This document shows positions 59,765 through 64,000 of a stretch of 64,000 bases of DNA, piece by piece. The notes under the pieces were generated by a model that saw only the letters and a list, made by a program, of their open reading frames with translations, ran no database searches and was not told the DNA's origin. Location: assembly GCA_947456955.1 (NCBI GenBank), contig CANGTQ010000009.1:1-64000 (forward strand), given 5' to 3'. Numbering within the stretch: the first letter of the stretch is position 1; every line of letters begins with the position of its first letter. Source of the DNA: Flavobacteriaceae bacterium. GTDB taxonomy: Bacteria; Bacteroidota; Bacteroidia; Flavobacteriales; Flavobacteriaceae. Made by a program: the position numbers and the translations under genes.

Positions 59765-60160
59765 ATGATAAAAAGAAGAATAAAATTTTTAGGAATAGTA
59801 ATAGTAGTTTTTATTATCTCGTTTTTATCAATACGCTATTATGTTTATAATGCAGGAAGAAGAGATATACAATCTGAAGAGACTGCTTTTGAAGTTTCAT
59901 CTGACGCTATTCTAAATGATTTTACTTCAAATCCAACAACTTCAAACAAAAAATATCTTGAAAAAACAATAACCGTTTCCGGAATCATAACTTCAGTAAA
60001 AGGTGAAGAAGTTATTTTAGATAATTCCGTAAACTGTAATTTGTTAAATGCATCTAAATCAATTAAAAAAAATCAAAAAGTAACAATAAAAGGAAGAGTT
60101 GTAGGCTATGATGATCTTTTGGGCGAAGTAAAACTCGATCAATGTAACCTTTCCAAATAA
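59765..60160 (+). CDS. OB-fold (tRNA_anti-like) membrane-anchored protein
   Basis: This protein of about 131 residues has one N-terminal membrane helix (about 4-26) and an OB-fold domain (YLEKTITVSGIITSVKGEEVILDN...VTIKGRVVGYDD) of the tRNA_anti-like family. ATG at 59765 gives MIKRRIKFLGIVIVV; ATG at 59753 would add four residues. It may bind single-stranded nucleic acid or another ligand outside the membrane; function unknown. It starts a run of four genes with gaps of 10-15 bases. Confidence 0.82.
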   Translation: MIKRRIKFLGIVIVVFIISFLSIRYYVYNAGRRDIQSEETAFEVSSDAILNDFTSNPTTSNKKYLEKTITVSGIITSVKGEEVILDNSVNCNLLNASKSIKKNQKVTIKGRVVGYDDLLGEVKLDQCNLSK

Positions 60161-60175
60161 TAAATATGTTTTAAA

Positions 60176-61042
60176 ATGAAGTTAATTAAAATTGCTGTTA
60201 CGGCTTTATTAATACTTGCTTTTACTTCGGTAAATGCACAAGATGAATTGATGAAAGAACTTGATTCTGTTCCAAAAGAAAAAGAAGTTGCATCAGCAGC
60301 TTTCAAAGGATTGCAAATATGTAATATGCAGTCAACCAAACTACCAGCTCAAGGTGAATTTTATTTTTTGGTTACCCACCGTTTTGGTGATTTAAAAAAT
60401 GGTATCAATAACTTCTTTGGTTTGGACAATGCTTTTACCAAATTAGGTGGAATTTATGGAGCTACTGATTGGCTTTCACTTAGTGTGTCAAGACATACTT
60501 ACCAAAAAATATTTGAGTTTGCTATAAAGTACAGATTGGCAAATCAACAAATAGATGGTTTTCCGGTAACTATTGTTGGATATAATACTATGGATATTAA
60601 TAGTGAATTGAATACAGATTTGTATCCTGGATTAAAATTTAATAATCGATTGGCTTTTACAACTCAACTTTTAGTATCCAGAAAATTTTCAAATTCATTT
60701 TCAGCAGAATTAGCGGGTATTTTTGTTCATAAAAATTTATATGATGCCTTGTATGAGCAAAAGGATGTCTACTTAGTTGGTGCTGGAACACGCTATAAAA
60801 TAGCAAAAAGATTGAGCCTCAATCTTGATTATGCAGTAAGGGTAAATTTGCCTGAAGACACACAATCTATTTATCGAAATCCGCTAACTTTAGGTCTAGA
60901 TATTGAAACAGGCGGACATGTATTTCAACTAGTTTTCTCAAACAGTCAAGCTATGAATGATGTTGCATTATTTTCAAACGCAGGGGGTGATTGGGGAAAG
61001 GGAAGTCTTTATTTTGGATTTAATATGTATAGAGTATTTTAA
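60176..61042 (+). CDS. DUF5777 family beta-barrel protein
   Basis: This 288-residue protein has a signal peptide (MKLIKIAVTALLILAFTSVNA) and many amphipathic strands (LPAQGEFYFLVTHRFGDLKNGINNFFGLDN, LSLSVSRHTYQKIFEFAIKYRL, GKGSLYFGFNMYRVF), matching DUF5777, an outer-membrane barrel family. Function is unknown. It lies 15 bases after the OB-fold gene and 10 before the cytochrome gene. Confidence 0.86.
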   Translation: MKLIKIAVTALLILAFTSVNAQDELMKELDSVPKEKEVASAAFKGLQICNMQSTKLPAQGEFYFLVTHRFGDLKNGINNFFGLDNAFTKLGGIYGATDWLSLSVSRHTYQKIFEFAIKYRLANQQIDGFPVTIVGYNTMDINSELNTDLYPGLKFNNRLAFTTQLLVSRKFSNSFSAELAGIFVHKNLYDALYEQKDVYLVGAGTRYKIAKRLSLNLDYAVRVNLPEDTQSIYRNPLTLGLDIETGGHVFQLVFSNSQAMNDVALFSNAGGDWGKGSLYFGFNMYRVF

Positions 61043-61052
61043 TTAAAAAGTT

Positions 61053-61400
61053 ATGAAAAGAATAAAAATAATATTGTTTTTAACGTTTGTATTTGCGGGG
61101 AATTTAATAATTTCATGTGATTCAACTACAATACAAGAAATTCAACCTGTAGTTACAAACCCAACGTATAACAATGACATTAAACCTTTAATGACATCAA
61201 AATGTACCTCATGCCATTCTGCTAATGGAGAAAATCCAGCATTAACTAATTATGCCGAAGTTAAAGATGCCATAGAAAACGGAAGTGTTCTGTGTAGAAT
61301 TCAGAATAATTGTGGAGATGTAATGCCACCAAGTGGGAAAATGTCGCAAGGACTTATTGACATGATTATCAATTGGAAAAATCAAGGATATGTTGAATAA
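61053..61400 (+). CDS. Small exported c-type cytochrome lipoprotein
   Basis: This 115-residue protein has a lipoprotein signal (MKRIKIILFLTFVFAGNLIISC), one heme c motif CTSCHS (about 52-57), and a Met ligand candidate in DVMPPSGKMS. It matches the small cytochrome domain found in Bacteroidota operons. It may pass electrons to or from the neighbouring barrel proteins. The next gene begins 13 bases downstream. Confidence 0.85.
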   Translation: MKRIKIILFLTFVFAGNLIISCDSTTIQEIQPVVTNPTYNNDIKPLMTSKCTSCHSANGENPALTNYAEVKDAIENGSVLCRIQNNCGDVMPPSGKMSQGLIDMIINWKNQGYVE

Positions 61401-61413
61401 TAAATTTAAAAAT

Positions 61414-61947
61414 ATGAAAAGACTTGTCGTTTTATTTACAGCGCTTATCATAGGAAGCACCATGTTTTCACAAAAAATGATTACCCGTTCTGGAGAAATC
61501 AAGTTTGATGCTACAGTACAAGGAGCTATGGATGAAGTTATTGGAACTAATAAAACGGTTTCGGCCATTTTTGATAAATCATCAACGGAATTGGTTGTCT
61601 TAGCATTAGTAAAATCATTTAAATTCAAATCGGCTCTAATGGAAGAGCATTTCAATGAAAACTATATGGAAAGCGACAAACTTCCCAAAGCAAGTTTTAA
61701 TGGAAAAATTTTGAACTATAATGGAAAAGCTGGGAGTTATGATGTAGAAGGTGATTTAACTATTCATGGGTTTATAAACAAAGTCAAAACCAAAATGGCA
61801 GTTGCTTATAGCAGTGAAAAACTAATGATTTCAGGAGCATTTAATATAAAGCTATCCGATTATGATATTGATGTACCAGCATTAGCAAAAAAAACATTAT
61901 CCGAAACCGCAAAAATATCTATAAAATTAGTATTGGAAAATAAATAA
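61414..61947 (+). CDS. YceI family protein
   Basis: This 177-residue exported protein (ATG at 61414; signal MKRLVVLFTALIIGSTMFSQ) has the YceI eight-stranded lipocalin-like barrel: GEIKFDATVQ near the N-terminus, MEEHFNENYMESDKLPKASF in the middle and YDIDVPALAKKTLSETAKISIKL at the end. Relatives bind isoprenoid or amide lipids. It follows the cytochrome gene by 13 bases in the same run. Confidence 0.9.
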   Translation: MKRLVVLFTALIIGSTMFSQKMITRSGEIKFDATVQGAMDEVIGTNKTVSAIFDKSSTELVVLALVKSFKFKSALMEEHFNENYMESDKLPKASFNGKILNYNGKAGSYDVEGDLTIHGFINKVKTKMAVAYSSEKLMISGAFNIKLSDYDIDVPALAKKTLSETAKISIKLVLENK

Positions 61948-62046
61948 CTATAACTATAAAATTAAATTAGGATATTTTATTGTAATTTTATTATGTTAAA
62001 GAGGTTACACTCAAAACAAAATATAAAAACCTTAATATCAAAGATT

Positions 62047-62505
62047 ATGAAAAAATTAATTTTAATTCCGGGACTATTTTGTCTTTTTATGCTTAACGTT
62101 GCTTCAATGTGCAGCTCAGATGACAGTTCATCTTCAACCGACCCAACACCAGTAATCGATACGGCTACTCAGGGTACATGGAGAATTACCAGTTATGTAG
62201 ATTCAGGTACTGACGAAACCGATCATTTTACAGGATACAATTTTACTTTTGGAGCTTCTAATGTATTGACAGCAACTAATGGCACTAATACCTACACAGG
62301 AACATGGTCTGTAGTTGGTGACAATAGTAATGACGACAATCCAAGTAGCGATTTAGACTTTAACATTGGATTTGCTTCACCGCCTGATTTTGCTGATTTA
62401 ACAGATGATTGGGATGTGGTTTCCCACACAGCCACAACAATTTCTCTAATAGATGTGAGTGGTGGAAATGGAGGAACTGATACTTTAGTTTTTACTAAGA
62501 ATTAA
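62047..62505 (+). CDS. Small lipocalin-like lipoprotein
   Basis: This 152-residue protein has a lipoprotein signal (MKKLILIPGLFCLFMLNVASMC, lipobox ASMC) and a Ser/Asp-rich linker, then a beta-rich domain starting GTWRITSYVDSGTDETDHF (GxW lipocalin box), with TYTGTWSVVGDN and a C-terminal GGTDTLVFTKN. ATG at 62047 is chosen; the longer frame from 61993 has no signal peptide. It belongs near the lipocalin-like family. It ends at the terminator at 62528. Confidence 0.78.
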   Translation: MKKLILIPGLFCLFMLNVASMCSSDDSSSSTDPTPVIDTATQGTWRITSYVDSGTDETDHFTGYNFTFGASNVLTATNGTNTYTGTWSVVGDNSNDDNPSSDLDFNIGFASPPDFADLTDDWDVVSHTATTISLIDVSGGNGGTDTLVFTKN

Positions 62506-62527
62506 ATACTAACTTTTACAAGTTTTT

Positions 62528-62559
62528 AAACCATTCTATTTATTTGGAATGGTTTTTTT
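62528..62559 (+). terminator. Terminator before ffh
   Basis: AAACCATTC (62528-62536) pairs with GAATGGTTT (62547-62555), followed by T6-7. Confidence 0.88.
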
Positions 62560-62590
62560 ATTTTACTATAAAACTTAAAAATCAAATCCT

Positions 62591-62598
62591 TAAATTTG
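62591..62598 (+). promoter_or_regulatory. -7 box TAAATTTG before ffh
   Basis: TAAATTTG lies 30 bases before the ATG at 62628. No TTG is seen at the usual -33 distance. Confidence 0.5.
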
Positions 62599-62627
62599 CA
62601 CTTCATAAAAAAATAAAGCTTGCCATT

Positions 62628-63956
62628 ATGTTCAATAATTTAAGTGATAAACTAGATAAAGCCTTTCATATCCTAAAAGGACATGGGAAAATTACCGAAG
62701 TCAACGTAGCCGAAACTTTGAAAGAAGTTCGTCGTGCTTTGCTTGACGCCGATGTTAATTTTAAAATCGCTAAAGATTTTACCACAAAAGTTAAAGAAAA
62801 AGCTATAGGCCAAAATGTATTAACGACTTTACAACCTGGGCAATTATTGGTTAAAATCGTAAAAGACGAATTAACCGAACTAATGGGTGGTGATGCTACC
62901 GGAATTAATCTTTCAGGAAACCCGACCGTTATTTTAATGTCGGGATTACAAGGTTCGGGTAAAACTACTTTCTCTGGGAAACTAGCCAATTATCTTAAAA
63001 CCAAAAAAGGAAAAAAACCACTTTTGGTGGCTTGTGATATTTATCGTCCTGCGGCAATCAACCAATTGCATATTGTTGGAGACCAAGTCGGAGTAGAAGT
63101 TTATTCGGAACCAGAAAATAAAAATCCAGTTGATATTTCGCTTAAAGCCATCGCTTACGCTAAAGCAAATGGTTTTAATGTAGTTATAGTTGACACAGCC
63201 GGTCGTTTGGCTATTGACGAACAAATGATGAACGAGATTGCCAATGTTCATGCCGCTATTAAACCACAGGAAACGTTGTTTGTTGTAGATGCCATGACTG
63301 GGCAAGATGCGGTGAATACGGCTAAAGCTTTTAACGACAAATTAAATTTTGACGGCGTAATTTTAACCAAATTAGATGGTGATACCCGAGGTGGCGCTGC
63401 AATATCTATTAAGTCTGTCGTTGATAAACCAATCAAGTTTATTGGAACTGGAGAAAAAATGGAAGCTATCGATGTGTTTTATCCGTCGCGTATGGCGGAA
63501 AGAATTCTCGGAATGGGTGACGTAGTTTCTTTGGTTGAAAGAGCGCAAGAACAATACGATGAAGAAGAAGCCAGAAAAATCCAAAAGAAAATTGCCAAAA
63601 ATGAATTTGGTTTTGATGATTTTCTAGCCCAAATCCAGCAAGTAAAAAAAATGGGTAATATGAAAGACCTTGTCGGAATGATTCCCGGTGCCGGAAAAGC
63701 CTTAAAAGATGTTGAGATTGAAGATGATGCTTTCAAACATATTGAAGCCATTATTCATTCGATGACACCAAAAGAAAGAAGCAAGCCTGCCATTATTGAT
63801 ATGAAGAGAAAAACCAGAATCGCAAAAGGTTCCGGTAGAAAAATAGAAGAAGTAAATCAACTGATGAAACAATTCGAACAGATGAGCAAAATGATGAAGA
63901 TGATGCAAGGCGGTGGCGGAAAGAATTTGATGAAGATGATGGGAGGAATCAAATAA
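62628..63956 (+). CDS. ffh: Signal recognition particle protein Ffh
   Basis: This 442-residue GTPase (ATG at 62628: MFNNLSDKLDKAFHILKGHG) binds 4.5S RNA and signal peptides and delivers nascent membrane proteins to FtsY. It has the N domain (1-90), G1 GLQGSGKTT (about 107-115), G3 DTAGR, G4 TKLDGD, and a methionine-rich M domain ending MMKMMQGGGGKNLMKMMGG. The M domain is compact but complete. Sequence after the gene (63957-64000) is a text-like AAGGTTTAAAGTTT repeat with no gene. Confidence 0.97.
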   Translation: MFNNLSDKLDKAFHILKGHGKITEVNVAETLKEVRRALLDADVNFKIAKDFTTKVKEKAIGQNVLTTLQPGQLLVKIVKDELTELMGGDATGINLSGNPTVILMSGLQGSGKTTFSGKLANYLKTKKGKKPLLVACDIYRPAAINQLHIVGDQVGVEVYSEPENKNPVDISLKAIAYAKANGFNVVIVDTAGRLAIDEQMMNEIANVHAAIKPQETLFVVDAMTGQDAVNTAKAFNDKLNFDGVILTKLDGDTRGGAAISIKSVVDKPIKFIGTGEKMEAIDVFYPSRMAERILGMGDVVSLVERAQEQYDEEEARKIQKKIAKNEFGFDDFLAQIQQVKKMGNMKDLVGMIPGAGKALKDVEIEDDAFKHIEAIIHSMTPKERSKPAIIDMKRKTRIAKGSGRKIEEVNQLMKQFEQMSKMMKMMQGGGGKNLMKMMGGIK

Positions 63957-64000
63957 CAGTTTAAGGTTTAAAGTTTCAAGTTTTGAAGTTTTAGACCTTA

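Noticed and set aside
63957..64000. Start of another gene at the right edge
   Set aside because: Only an AAGGTTTAAAGTTT-like repeat; no open frame can be judged before the window ends.

Overview
The window reads as a chromosomal segment of a Flavobacterium-like member of the Bacteroidota. The evidence is the low GC content, many promoters of the form TTG-N18/20-TAnnTTTG that are specific to this phylum, type IX secretion (T9SS) sorting tails, TonB-dependent receptor and DUF5686 outer-membrane proteins, and many domain families typical of Flavobacteriia (DUF4290, DUF4199, DUF5777). There is no rRNA, transposase, integrase-bearing island or CRISPR array. Most of the window is conserved housekeeping DNA broken by short repeat-rich intergenic stretches.

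Region 1-9.7 kb holds a complete tRNA-Met transcription unit, a START-like protein, a class IV aminotransferase, YqgE, HU, recQ-fmt, a small P-loop ATPase, then DUF493-DUF4290-murA and a TauE/SafE permease. MurA carries Asp in place of the fosfomycin-target Cys. Region 9.7-16.2 kb holds a DUF5686 surface protein, a frameshifted GxxExxY nuclease-like gene inside CTCTGTG-type repeats, aroQ, a beta-barrel protein, two unknown exported proteins and xerD. Region 16.2-28.8 kb holds RNase Y, a probable 6S RNA, zapA, a coiled-coil protein, an M23 peptidase, a TonB-dependent receptor, an EF-hand lipoprotein, and the run DUF4199, GT2, phosphosugar mutase and MsbA-like ABC transporter.

Region 28.8-43.4 kb holds L31 (type B), a GlmU-like protein, mtaB, a degenerate GNAT protein, a hydrolase, a lytic transglycosylase, a TPR membrane protein, L34, carB without its allosteric domain and behind an unusual leader, YkgJ, a T9SS-secreted CotH protein, DUF2721 and htpG. 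Region 43.5-64 kb holds a lipocalin and an OmpA lipoprotein, an S74 self-cleaving tail-fibre-like protein, a TetR-like/UbiB kinase pair, an ABC ATPase, an S9 peptidase, a FabH-like synthase, a 1536-residue T9SS protein with nine tandem repeats, argS, a five-gene envelope cluster (OB-fold, DUF5777 barrel, cytochrome c, YceI, lipoprotein) and ffh.

I did not find a clear new multi-gene defence or mobile system. The best leads are the repeat-flanked GxxExxY locus with its A8 frameshift, the structured plus AC-rich leader of carB, the nine-repeat T9SS protein, the DUF5777/cytochrome/YceI cluster, the terminators that run straight into start codons, and the family of text-like intergenic repeats. 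Start codons were often moved downstream of the longest reading frame to match signal peptides or conserved N-termini.
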